From Gammaproteobacteria bacterium (GTDB lineage: Bacteria > Pseudomonadota > Gammaproteobacteria > UBA1113): a stretch of DNA of 38,898 bases. The notes under the pieces are model-generated. The model did no database searches. It was not told the origin of the DNA and saw only the letters and a list, made by a program, of their open reading frames with translations. Below, in pieces: positions 15,650-24,487 of this stretch. Numbering within the stretch: the first letter of the stretch is position 1; each line of letters starts with the position of its first letter. The DNA is taken from assembly GCA_021773295.1 (NCBI GenBank), contig JAJFKI010000099.1, forward strand, positions 1 to 38,898, in the 5' to 3' direction. The position numbers and the translations under genes are program-made.

Positions 15650-16240
15650 ATGAAAAAATTTTTAACGTTATTAGGAAGCTTATTAATTATGGTTGGTATC
15701 AACACGACAGCTCAAGCACACCAACACCAAGAGACCGCAATTTTTGCCGGTGGCTGTTTTTGGTGTTTGCAAGAAGCCTTTGATAAAGTACCTGGTGTTA
15801 TCAGCACCACCGTAGGTTATACGGGCGGCAAGTCAGAAAACCCCAGTTATGAACAAGTCTCTAGTGGCGGCAGTGGCCATGTGGAGGCGTTAAAAGTCAC
15901 CTTCAATCCTAAGCAAGTCGATTACTCCAGCCTTTTAAAAACCTTTTGGAGAAATGTCGATCCCACGGATGGTAGTGGTCAATTCTGCGATCGAGGCAAT
16001 CAATATCGATCGGTTATTTTTTATGGTAATTTACAGCAAAAAGAACAAGCAACAAAAAGCAAAGAAGTCTTAGAACAATCTGGCAAAGTTGGCGAGGTGC
16101 AAACTGAAATCATACCCGCTAGTCCCTTTTACTTAGCCGAGTCTTACCACCAAAAATATTATCAAAAAAACCCAGTGCGCTATAAGTTTTATAAATTCAA
16201 TTGCGGCAGGATGCAGCGTTTGAAAAAGATTTGGAGTTAA
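15650..16240 (+). CDS. msrA: Exported peptide-methionine (S)-S-oxide reductase
   Basis: Reduces methionine-S-sulfoxide. A cleavable signal peptide (1-23, AQA) precedes the MsrA domain with the catalytic GGCFWC (34-39, nucleophile Cys36), GYTGGKSENPSYEQV, GHVEA and the acidic/aromatic pocket residues. The 196-residue length is usual for single-domain MsrA plus signal peptide. The C-terminal Cys in FNCGRM may act as the recycling Cys. The stop codon overlaps that of ribD on the opposite strand. With msrB it makes a periplasmic repair pair encoded divergently rather than as the common MsrA-MsrB fusion. Confidence 0.95.
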   Translation: MKKFLTLLGSLLIMVGINTTAQAHQHQETAIFAGGCFWCLQEAFDKVPGVISTTVGYTGGKSENPSYEQVSSGGSGHVEALKVTFNPKQVDYSSLLKTFWRNVDPTDGSGQFCDRGNQYRSVIFYGNLQQKEQATKSKEVLEQSGKVGEVQTEIIPASPFYLAESYHQKYYQKNPVRYKFYKFNCGRMQRLKKIWS

Positions 16241-17307
16241 TCAGAAAAATATAATTTATAAATAGAATTATCATCAATCACTTTCACATCTGCACTAGAG
16301 GCTGTGTCTACTATCTCCTTTTTAATAAACCCAGCTGCACAAGCCTGCCTACCTAATCTCTGACTCGAGGAATAAATATAAGCCTCATGCACGAGTCTTT
16401 CGTCAATGAAAGACTTGAATAATTTCCCCCCTGCTTCTATCCAAATTTTATGAAAGCCTAATTCACCCAAATGCTGTAACACACTGTGTAAGCATAAACC
16501 CTCTTGAGTTTCTGGAGTTGCAATAAGCGTTGACGCTTTTGCAGCAAGTGCATCGTTTCTATGGTTCTCGCCATGAAATAAAATAACCTCTTGTGCTGTA
16601 TCAAAGATTGTTGCTGATGGTGAGATTGTTAACTGCCGGTCTAACACACAAACGGGTTTAGCACTGTGGATGCCATTCAATCGAACATTTAACGATGGAT
16701 TATCGTTGATGATCGTTTTAGCCGAGGTTACGATAGCATCTGCTTGCTGGCGGAATTGGTGGGTGATGAGATTCACCTTATCATTCGTGATCTTTAGCGG
16801 CGCGCCGTTTTTTCCAGCAATTTTATCATCCTCACTCAAGGCTATTTTCGCTTGCACCCAAGGTAATCTATGTGTCCACCAATAATGATACGCTCGATAC
16901 AAATCATTAATCTCTTCTGATTCCATAGGGATGCATTCAATGCCTGCTGCTGTTAATGCATTAATACCCAAACCAGCCACGTTAGGATTTGGATCAATAT
17001 AACTATAAACAAGGGTTTTAATGCCTTTCTTAATGATAAGCTCTGTGCAAGGTGGTGTTCTGCCATGAACACAACACGGCTCTAAGCTAACATAAAGTGT
17101 TGCGCCTCTTGCTACATCATCATCAAGCTGGCTTAATGCCATCACTTCCGCATGAGGCTGCCCAGGCCCTTGATGATAACCTTCGGCAATCACCCGCCCA
17201 TTTTTCACTACTACGGCACCAACAGCAGGATTAGGCGCACAGTTGCCTAACGCTAATTTAGCCAAATCAACTGCTTTTTTAATGTGTTTTTGGTGAACGC
17301 TATTCAA
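16237..17307 (-). CDS. ribD: Riboflavin biosynthesis deaminase/reductase
   Basis: Bifunctional second and third steps of riboflavin synthesis: deamination of the GTP-derived pyrimidine, then NADPH-dependent reduction of the ribose. The N-terminal cytidine-deaminase-like domain (1-145) has NPAVGAVVV, the zinc ligands of PHAEVMAL (His52, Glu54 catalytic) and EPCCVHGRTPPC (Cys78, Cys87). The C-terminal reductase domain (about 146-356) carries WVQAKIALSEDDKIAG and a late IWIEAGGKLFKSFI. Length is normal. It stands alone here; no other rib gene is in the window. Its end overlaps the msrA end by 3-4 bp on the opposite strand. Confidence 0.95.
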   Translation of the reverse strand: MNSVHQKHIKKAVDLAKLALGNCAPNPAVGAVVVKNGRVIAEGYHQGPGQPHAEVMALSQLDDDVARGATLYVSLEPCCVHGRTPPCTELIIKKGIKTLVYSYIDPNPNVAGLGINALTAAGIECIPMESEEINDLYRAYHYWWTHRLPWVQAKIALSEDDKIAGKNGAPLKITNDKVNLITHQFRQQADAIVTSAKTIINDNPSLNVRLNGIHSAKPVCVLDRQLTISPSATIFDTAQEVILFHGENHRNDALAAKASTLIATPETQEGLCLHSVLQHLGELGFHKIWIEAGGKLFKSFIDERLVHEAYIYSSSQRLGRQACAAGFIKKEIVDTASSADVKVIDDNSIYKLYFSD

Positions 17308-17391
17308 AGTATTTGCCTTATATCGAGATTTGCTAATTATCCTCGATCCGGCACATGAAATAAAGTTGTAATATGGATTATGGGGAATCCA

Positions 17392-18399
17392 TTAATGGCG
17401 TTTAAATTTCTGCTCTGTTGTAGCGTCATTAGTATCATCAGGACTAGGTAAAGAGGTGCTAGAGGATGCAGCTGTAGCTACAGGCCATATTGGAATAGGA
17501 CCTACAAATGGTAACAACTCATCTCCTCGGCTAGATTCACTAGATCCTAGACCATGATAATAAATATCAAGTAACTCTTGTGGCGCTGGCAGACGGTATC
17601 CTATCGGCGCAACCCATTCTGTGTAGGATCTTTTAAAAAATGGTGTCAGAGTCACTAAGGTAACTAAAAAAGTTATCATATTCAGTGCAAGTACGGCGTG
17701 CTGATAGCTGGTGTTATGGATCAATTTTTCATTTGCCTCATCATCACCGATCCAATGCCAAGCAACAGCACCAATAGCCCTAGTTGCCGCGAGTGTTAAT
17801 ACTAAATATGCAAACGGTAAATTATCGACCAAGGCTTTGCGCATATGAGCCAAAGAGTGCCAACGATGCCAACGCTGAGGTCCAAGCCTAAAACGGCACC
17901 ACATGCCTTGTTGTTGTCGCAGAATGCTATGCCACTCATCCTTTAGATCATTGCATCTATCCTGACGCCAGTCCTTATCAGCATCAATAGTATCCTCCGA
18001 AATAATAGGCATGGCATCGATTTTGGTAGCACTAAGCTTGGACAGAGAATATAACAAATAAGCTCGCTGTAAATAACGTAGTTTACTCATATCATCACTG
18101 TTCAAATTCTTAAGATAACCCCAGTGATTATTGAAATAAGTACTAGCGGCGCTCCTTGACTGAAACGGCTTGAAGTGAAAGGCCAAGAATGCATCAACCC
18201 AATATTCAGCACTATTTTTTTCTCTGGCTGTACTTGACCATTCATAGGTACCCGCTACGAGTTTTTTCAGTAACTGATAAGTCTGTTCATATCGCTCTGG
18301 TGATTGTGCTAGGAAACAGTAGTGAACTGACTGCTTTATCGTTTGTCTTACGCTTGCAATATCACTTCTCTCGCTTTCGGTTAATTCGCTAAGTGGCAT
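17392..18399 (-). CDS. Protein of unknown function with two TM segments and Ser/Pro-rich tail
   Basis: I do not recognise a family. The 335 residues show a largely helical, hydrophilic N-terminal 185 residues with many Trp and Tyr, then two hydrophobic segments (about 189-213 and 235-258, the first containing LVLTLAATRAIGAVAWHW). A short soluble region and a low-complexity tail (AASSSTSLPSPDD) end in basic KFKRH. GAGGT stands before the ATG. The gene starts 20 bp after the ankyrin-patatin gene ends, in the same direction, so they likely share a transcript. Hairpin-type TM pairs and a disordered tail occur in secreted effectors; that role is an inference from its position. Confidence 0.7.
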   Translation of the reverse strand: MPLSELTESERSDIASVRQTIKQSVHYCFLAQSPERYEQTYQLLKKLVAGTYEWSSTAREKNSAEYWVDAFLAFHFKPFQSRSAASTYFNNHWGYLKNLNSDDMSKLRYLQRAYLLYSLSKLSATKIDAMPIISEDTIDADKDWRQDRCNDLKDEWHSILRQQQGMWCRFRLGPQRWHRWHSLAHMRKALVDNLPFAYLVLTLAATRAIGAVAWHWIGDDEANEKLIHNTSYQHAVLALNMITFLVTLVTLTPFFKRSYTEWVAPIGYRLPAPQELLDIYYHGLGSSESSRGDELLPFVGPIPIWPVATAASSSTSLPSPDDTNDATTEQKFKRH

Positions 18400-18419
18400 A
18401 AGTTACCTCATCTTTATTA

Positions 18420-21116
18420 TTAACTACCTAATCCTGGTTGATTATCTTGTTGCAGAGTATATATCGGAATCAAATTAATTAACAGTGAGGATTCATTAAT
18501 CACGACGGTGCTGGTGATACCTTTTGCATTTAATGCGCTTTCCAGAGCTTTTAATAGGGCAATACTTTGGTACTCATCACTGTCTTTGACGTTGATTATC
18601 ATTAATTTTTCTGTGACGGTAAGCTCCCAAGGATACTCGGCATAATCATCAGATTGTAATACGCTTCTAACCCGTTGTTCTGTGATCATTTTATCCCTAA
18701 TACCTTTTACTTTTGGTGTTGCTACTTTTTCTGAAAAGAAGCCTGCTGCAGCAGGAGCAGATTCTACCTCAGGCAGCTCCTCAGCTGTTTGTTTAATCTG
18801 CATGATCTGTACGGCTCTTGAAACATTATGATCCCTGGCAATTTTTAACGGTGTTTTGCCTTCGTTATCAGTGGAGTTTTGATTAGCTTGGTGTAACAAT
18901 AAAATTCCTACCATGACATCATCACGGGCTGCTGCAATATGTAACGCTGACTGGCCTTGGTTGTTTTTTAAATCGATAATATAATTTGCCCCATAACGTA
19001 ATAATAGATTGACGAGGAAATGATTATTCTGTTTCACAGCTAAGTGAAGCGCTGTGTTTCCTTGTGCATCATGATAGTTTAAGGGACTCTCTTCTTTCAA
19101 AGCCTGCTCTATAGTGTGGATGTTGTCACTCGTGCGAATTAATTGTAATAAGTTTTCACCTTTTTCGGCTGGTGTTTGATGTGTGTTTTGATAGGTAAGC
19201 AATTGTTCTTGCGCACTCATATCTATCAGTGTGGATGAAAAGCTTAAGCCATGATCATTACAACAATCCATAAAGTGACTCACCAAGACTTCGTCTAATT
19301 CCAATTGCAATACCCGGTTACCCTCACCCTTTACTAATTGATAGGCTAAAACATGTTTGCTATCCATTAATTTTTGTAATTTTTCGATGAGCTTACGCTC
19401 ACTGGGCTTATCTGCTGTAAGCACCAGCTGGATGATTCCCTTGTGATGCTTATAATCAAAGTGGCGTTTTGTCTCAGTTGTATACAAGCTTTCCAGTAAT
19501 ATTTTTTGGAGTTCCAATCGTTGTTGCTGCTTATCTTGATAATCCAATGGATTGCTGGGGTAATATTTTTCTTTGCGCGCAAGAAAGGTATCTACGGCGG
19601 TTTTACCTGCATCAATCAATGACTTTACACCCTTATCAGAAATGTCAAAGTCAATGGCACTAACCTCAGTTTCGACAAAAATCGTCCGCGCGTTGTGAGC
19701 TTCTTGGTGCATGAATTCATTTTTCTGCGTTGCCATAGTGCTAATCAATTGTTTTAAATATTGAATGATATTCTTGGCATTTTTCCCTTCGGGGATCCGC
19801 TCTTCTAGCAAAGCCTCAGTCGCTTCTTTTGTTTTAAGTTTTATACCAATAGTTTCAGGGTTAGGACCTGCATTGTCAAAATAAGAGATAAAATAATTAT
19901 TAAAAATTCCGCCATCACCATAGACATGCACGCCCGGCTCATTGTCTGGAAAGTCTGTTTTCAAGGAGCCATCTTCATTTAAAATAAACTGCCCATCAAG
20001 ATCTTTTTTAGCACGTATTGCTTGATAAAAAATTGGAATAGAACCAGAAATGCGTACCGCCGCCATAATGGGCATTTGTGGTGTAGTTTCATAAGAAAAT
20101 ACTTCTTCAAACCCCGTGGAAATATTGGCACCAACGACATATAAGTCACGAAAGCGTTGTGCTTTATCCGCAGCCTCAGGTGATTGATTAATCACGGCGC
20201 GATGCAAATCAGCAAAGGTAGCATGACGGTTACCCAATGTCATTTCTAGCAAATCACCAATACGTTTGCTTAGGGCATCACCTTTATAAAATCCAAAATC
20301 CACAAAGACACGTTTGATGTCTGAGAAGATCCCACCTTTCCATAAACTGCTACCATCTTTTAGCCCAGGAAGATCCGTAAATGCTTGTTCGGCAATATCC
20401 TCCAAAGCCACACCACAGCAAAGATATGCCGCAGCAATAGCACCAGCAGAAGTTCCTAAAACACGATCGAGCATTGCTAAGTTCATGCGCTCATCTGACT
20501 CTCGCAATTTCATCAAAGCGCCAATATGGCCAATGCCTTTAATGCCACCGCCTTCTAAGACTAAATTACGATATGTTTTTTGTTGCCGAGGCAATAAAGA
20601 TGTAATCCCAAAATGTTGTTTTAAAATTTCCACCGTACGAGGATAGCGATAGTGGTTAGCAATGGCATAAGGCGTTCGTTGTTGATTATCTTCTAAGTGC
20701 TGCGCCCCCTGCTCTAATAATTGCGCCACCGTTGATGTATGCCCATAGCGAGCAGCAACATGTAATGCCGTCCATGTAGCTTCATTAGAGGTATCTACTG
20801 CAAGTTGATAACGCGTTGATAAATGCTTGAGGAGCTCTGCATGCCCACCAGCAGCAGCGGCATGTACGAGTGTGTTACCTTTACTATCTCGAATTTCAGG
20901 ACTTAAGCCCTGCTGTATTAAATAATCAACGACCTTTTGATGACCGTATAAAGCGGCGAGATGTAATGCACTAGAAGAATAGCTATCATCGCCCGTGCCA
21001 TATACAATTTTCTCAGATAATAATGCTGGGTGCTGCGCGAGTAGTGCTTTAAGCTTGGCTAATTGCCCTTGCTCTGCAAAATGGAAATACTGTTGTTTTA
21101 ACTGGTTGTCGGCCAT
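18420..21116 (-). CDS. Ankyrin-patatin-ankyrin protein (putative phospholipase A effector)
   Basis: Predicted serine acyl hydrolase. From the ATG at 21116 (898 aa), residues about 15-170 form ankyrin repeats (SALHLAALYGHQKVVDYL, TALHVAARYGHTSTVAQLL). A full patatin domain (about 183-470) follows, with oxyanion loop EGGGIKGIGHIGA, nucleophile Ser223 in GTSAG, and the second catalytic residue Asp401 in YGDGG. A middle region of unknown nature precedes a second ankyrin block (about 670-770). All catalytic motifs are intact. The ankyrin-then-patatin order recalls eukaryotic calcium-independent PLA2 (group VI). No signal peptide, as expected for a type IV substrate. An upstream ATG at 21140 lacks a good ribosome-binding site. 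Confidence 0.9.
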   Translation of the reverse strand: MADNQLKQQYFHFAEQGQLAKLKALLAQHPALLSEKIVYGTGDDSYSSSALHLAALYGHQKVVDYLIQQGLSPEIRDSKGNTLVHAAAAGGHAELLKHLSTRYQLAVDTSNEATWTALHVAARYGHTSTVAQLLEQGAQHLEDNQQRTPYAIANHYRYPRTVEILKQHFGITSLLPRQQKTYRNLVLEGGGIKGIGHIGALMKLRESDERMNLAMLDRVLGTSAGAIAAAYLCCGVALEDIAEQAFTDLPGLKDGSSLWKGGIFSDIKRVFVDFGFYKGDALSKRIGDLLEMTLGNRHATFADLHRAVINQSPEAADKAQRFRDLYVVGANISTGFEEVFSYETTPQMPIMAAVRISGSIPIFYQAIRAKKDLDGQFILNEDGSLKTDFPDNEPGVHVYGDGGIFNNYFISYFDNAGPNPETIGIKLKTKEATEALLEERIPEGKNAKNIIQYLKQLISTMATQKNEFMHQEAHNARTIFVETEVSAIDFDISDKGVKSLIDAGKTAVDTFLARKEKYYPSNPLDYQDKQQQRLELQKILLESLYTTETKRHFDYKHHKGIIQLVLTADKPSERKLIEKLQKLMDSKHVLAYQLVKGEGNRVLQLELDEVLVSHFMDCCNDHGLSFSSTLIDMSAQEQLLTYQNTHQTPAEKGENLLQLIRTSDNIHTIEQALKEESPLNYHDAQGNTALHLAVKQNNHFLVNLLLRYGANYIIDLKNNQGQSALHIAAARDDVMVGILLLHQANQNSTDNEGKTPLKIARDHNVSRAVQIMQIKQTAEELPEVESAPAAAGFFSEKVATPKVKGIRDKMITEQRVRSVLQSDDYAEYPWELTVTEKLMIINVKDSDEYQSIALLKALESALNAKGITSTVVINESSLLINLIPIYTLQQDNQPGLGS

Positions 21117-21276
21117 GTCATTCTCTTTACTCACATACAACTATCTGTAAATAGTAACAAATTGTACAGTCAATAGCTATTATTATTTGAACAACTCTTT
21201 TAAAATCAATTGGTTAATTCACCTTATGCTAAGTCTAAGTTCAAAAGAACCCGACTACCTAGCTCAAATTCAACCC

Positions 21277-22764
21277 CTACTGTGACGATGAAGGGCCTGA
21301 ATTATTTGGTGCTGCGCTCGTTGAAGGAGTTGAACTTGAGGCAGCTGCTCCTGCGGCTTGAAACATTGTCATCGGATGAGCACCTGGGGATACATAGCTT
21401 GCGCTCTCAGAGGGTGTACTACTGCTAGCTTCCGGTGACGCTTTACTGCTTGATGCATCAGTAGTGCTCGTATCAGTTTTGTAAAGACTTAGATTTGGAA
21501 AAAGGTGTGCACGGGGTAAATACTCTTTTGGATAAGCGTTTAATTCCTTTATTAAGCTACCAAGAAATTCCTTGTCATGTGTTACGCTGTGTTGTTCAGC
21601 TTCTAGAAAAATAGTAAAAGCATTTAATCTATGTACCTCAGTATTCTTAACTGAGTCAACCACTGCCGAAAAAAGATTCTCACTGGTGGTAATATTATTC
21701 ATTTCAATGACTCTTAAACACTGTAATTTTAAAGAAGTAACACCAAGGACATGTGAAGAGTGCTCCACAATAAATCGCTCCCAATAGTCTATTAACAATG
21801 CGATATCGACCCTATCATTTTCTTGAGCAAGCATGGATGCTGTTTTTCCATCTTCACGTTTAAGCGAAGTATCAACACCAGCCATTAGAAATGTCATTGT
21901 AAGCGCAACACTATAGGTGGAGGCACTGAAAAATAAAGTGCTCGGGAATTCAGGACAAGCTCTACAATTAAGTGATGCGCCAAATGCAAGTAACAAACGT
22001 GCAGCCCCAAATTTTCTTTTATGCAATGCATAAATCAAAGGCGTCCAACCAGCTTTAATCGACAAGTATGGATTATCATCCGCCATGGGCATATCAAAAA
22101 TTGCACCCGCCGAAAGCAGCGCTTTAACCACATTTATACTAGAGTTTGAAATAGCTACGTACAAAATCATTAAGCCAGTATCGTATATAGGCTTGTTGAC
22201 ATCAGTTCCTTTACTTTTAATTAAACGAAAGATAATAGGGTCACTAAGCAGACTTAGTATTGCCGTAACGAGTGGATTCCAATTGTTATTAGCCACCACA
22301 CTCGCATCTATACCTTGTGCAAGAAACAAAAAACTAATCAGCCTTTCATCACAATCAATAATCGCTGATTCTAAAGGAGTTATGCTATGAACTTTCGTTG
22401 CTATATTGGCATTCGCACCTGCCTTTATTAATTGTAAAACTATGTCATGTTCCTGCTTTTCCGTTGCAATAGAAAGTAATGTTTTGTAATCATCATACTC
22501 GCCATTCGCATATTCGCGCACTACCCGTACGAGGCTTTTATGATTGAGTATAACGGAAGTTTTTATATTGATATTTCTAATAAGACTCTCACGCACCTTA
22601 AACTTTGTATCAATATTTAAAGGTATACTCTTCCTTTCAGCTCTTTTTTGAAGTGATGTAAATAATTTTGCAAATTTTCTCGGCCGGCCTTGCTTAATAT
22701 GCTTAATGAGTTTTTGCGCTTTTTTATCTGTGATGATAGGTTCCTGGCTAGAGTTAATTGGCAT
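21277..22764 (-). CDS. Ankyrin-repeat protein with Ser/Pro/Ala-rich tail
   Basis: A 495-residue soluble protein. A basic N-terminus (many Lys/Arg within 1-70) is followed by five to seven degenerate ankyrin repeats (about 88-330), the clearest being KTLLSIATEKQEHDIVLQL, WTPLIYALHKRKFGAARLL and GKTASMLAQENDRVDIALL. A helical region (to about 425) precedes a 65-residue low-complexity tail of Ser, Thr, Pro, Ala and Glu. GGGGAA lies 6 bp before the ATG. It runs in the same direction as the ankyrin-patatin gene but 160 bp away, so it probably has a separate transcript. Ankyrin proteins of this kind are common type IV effectors in Legionella and Coxiella; effector status here is an inference. Confidence 0.85.
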   Translation of the reverse strand: MPINSSQEPIITDKKAQKLIKHIKQGRPRKFAKLFTSLQKRAERKSIPLNIDTKFKVRESLIRNINIKTSVILNHKSLVRVVREYANGEYDDYKTLLSIATEKQEHDIVLQLIKAGANANIATKVHSITPLESAIIDCDERLISFLFLAQGIDASVVANNNWNPLVTAILSLLSDPIIFRLIKSKGTDVNKPIYDTGLMILYVAISNSSINVVKALLSAGAIFDMPMADDNPYLSIKAGWTPLIYALHKRKFGAARLLLAFGASLNCRACPEFPSTLFFSASTYSVALTMTFLMAGVDTSLKREDGKTASMLAQENDRVDIALLIDYWERFIVEHSSHVLGVTSLKLQCLRVIEMNNITTSENLFSAVVDSVKNTEVHRLNAFTIFLEAEQHSVTHDKEFLGSLIKELNAYPKEYLPRAHLFPNLSLYKTDTSTTDASSSKASPEASSSTPSESASYVSPGAHPMTMFQAAGAAASSSTPSTSAAPNNSGPSSSQ

Positions 22765-23067
22765 TGATCGTTCCCCATATTATTGTTTATTACTCGTGAT
22801 CTTAAAAAAGACTCTCACAAAGTAGTAGGGCATCATAATATAAGATACCAGCGATTGCTATATTATCAGTCAAAAAATATGTGGCAATTTTACCTAAATT
22901 ATGGCATGTCAGTGAGCCTGTTTAGCCCTCCATGCCCAGGGATCAAGCCCGAGGATTACGTAGATGGGCGATGGAACGGCGGGATAGCAGCAAGAAACAC
23001 CATATTGATATGGCCTTAGTAATAAGCTATATTTTACAAGCATTTCAACTTTAAAAAGGCAATAACC
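22765..23067. other. 303-bp intergenic region without a convincing gene
   Basis: This gap separates the divergent ankyrin and aldehyde dehydrogenase genes and should hold both promoters. Most is A/T-rich, but 22925-22990 is strikingly G/C-richer, with repeated GGGC/GCCC and GATGG stretches able to form short hairpins. A frame through it (22783-23019) starts with TTG, lacks a ribosome-binding site and resembles nothing I know. The G/C-rich block could be a degraded insertion or a leader structure. Confidence 0.4.
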
Positions 23068-24483
23068 ATGGACACCGCTTATCACATGCTAATCAATGGT
23101 GAAATAACTACTAGCAAACAAACCTTCCCTGTTATTAACCCAGCCACCCTAACCATCATTGCTGAGGCACCGATCGCAACGGCAGAGCAAATCAATACCG
23201 CAGTAGACAGTGCACACGATGCCTTTGCGACATGGAGTAGTTCTCAAAAAATCGACTTTAGAAAGTCGACGCTATTAGCCTGTCAAAAAGCTTTAGAACA
23301 TCATATCGATGAAATCGGTGAGTTATTAACGCTTGAACAAGGCAAACCATTAAAAGCTGCTAAGAGTGAAGTCACTAGTTCTCTTGCAAAAATTCCTAAT
23401 ATTTTAAATTATGATTTTTTCAGCAAAACATTAGAAGAAAATGAAAAAGGAAAAGTTGAAATGCAGTTAATTCCCTTTGGTGTCGTCACAGCCATTACAC
23501 CTTGGAATTATCCTGTTTATATCGCCATTTCAAAAATCGTGGCTGCTCTTTGGGTGGGTAACACGATCGTACTAAAGCCTTCTGAATACACACCGTTAAC
23601 GACCTTGAAAATCGGCGAAATTTTAAAAGATGTTTTGCCAAAAGGCGTTTTAAATATTGTATCTGGCAGCGGCGAGGTTGGTGCCCTCTTAGTCAAACAT
23701 CCGAAAGTCAGAATGGTGTCGTTCACTGGCTCAGTGCCGACGGGTAAAGCCATTGCTGCCATGTGTGCTGATGATTTAAAACGTGTGACGTTAGAACTAG
23801 GCGGTAATGATGCTGCAATCCTACTAGAAGACGCTCCTATTGATAAAATTGCTGAAAAGATTTTTTGGGGTGCTTTTACTAACTCCGGACAAATTTGCAC
23901 GGCGATAAAACGAGTATATGTACATCAATCGCAATTAGAACAATTGGCTGAGATCTTAAATAAAATAGCAGCTGATACTATCGTTGGCGACGGTACAGAT
24001 CCCACTACACAAATGGGACCACTCAACAATAAAATGCAATATGATAAAGTCCTCAACTATTATAAAGCCGCGAAAGAATCAGGTGCTAAAATTTGGGGCG
24101 GTGGCCCCGTAGATGGTCCTGGTTACTTCTTTAAACCAACCATTGTTACTAACCTAGAACAAGGCCATCCCTTGATTGAAGAAGAGCAATTTGGTCCGAT
24201 CCTCCCTTTAATTTCATACGACGATATTAATAAAGCCATTGATAAAGCCAATGCGCTTAATGTAGGCCTCGCCGGCAGCGTTTGGAGCCAAGATGAAAAT
24301 AAAGCTTATGACGTTGCGCAGCAAATGCATTCCGGAACTATCTGGGTTAATACAGTGCACGATGCCCATCAAGATGCTTGCTTTGGTGGTGTGAAACAGT
24401 CAGGCATCGGTCGCGAAGGCGGCATCGAGGGCCTCAAAAGCTTTGGTGAATTTAAAATGATTTATAAGCGTAAAATCGCATAG
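23068..24483 (+). CDS. NAD(P)-dependent aldehyde dehydrogenase
   Basis: Oxidises an aldehyde to the acid. The 471 residues span the entire ALDH fold: PWNYPVY with the conserved Asn, KPSEYTPL (cofactor Lys), FTGSVPTGK, catalytic Glu in LELGGNDAAI, catalytic Cys in NSGQICTA, and EEQFGPILPL near the C-terminus. It resembles the succinate-semialdehyde/medium-chain branch, but the substrate cannot be read off. AAGG lies before the ATG. Its end converges with the HTH regulator gene with only 4 bp between. As the nearest metabolic gene on the left of the biosynthetic operon it may supply or clear an aldehyde there; that is speculation. Confidence 0.92.
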   Translation: MDTAYHMLINGEITTSKQTFPVINPATLTIIAEAPIATAEQINTAVDSAHDAFATWSSSQKIDFRKSTLLACQKALEHHIDEIGELLTLEQGKPLKAAKSEVTSSLAKIPNILNYDFFSKTLEENEKGKVEMQLIPFGVVTAITPWNYPVYIAISKIVAALWVGNTIVLKPSEYTPLTTLKIGEILKDVLPKGVLNIVSGSGEVGALLVKHPKVRMVSFTGSVPTGKAIAAMCADDLKRVTLELGGNDAAILLEDAPIDKIAEKIFWGAFTNSGQICTAIKRVYVHQSQLEQLAEILNKIAADTIVGDGTDPTTQMGPLNNKMQYDKVLNYYKAAKESGAKIWGGGPVDGPGYFFKPTIVTNLEQGHPLIEEEQFGPILPLISYDDINKAIDKANALNVGLAGSVWSQDENKAYDVAQQMHSGTIWVNTVHDAHQDACFGGVKQSGIGREGGIEGLKSFGEFKMIYKRKIA

Positions 24484-24487
24484 TCAT

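Noticed and set aside
16925..16945. TAGGGATGC motif within ribD as element relic
   Set aside because: It is ordinary ribD coding sequence without inverted arms.
22929..22950. CCCAGGGAT-like word as a possible third copy of the palindromic element
   Set aside because: No 32-bp arms, no second hairpin and no outer boxes around it; a chance match.
22783..23019. Plus-strand frame of 78 codons in the gap before the aldehyde dehydrogenase
   Set aside because: TTG start, no ribosome-binding site, no resemblance to a known protein; the region is needed for divergent promoters.
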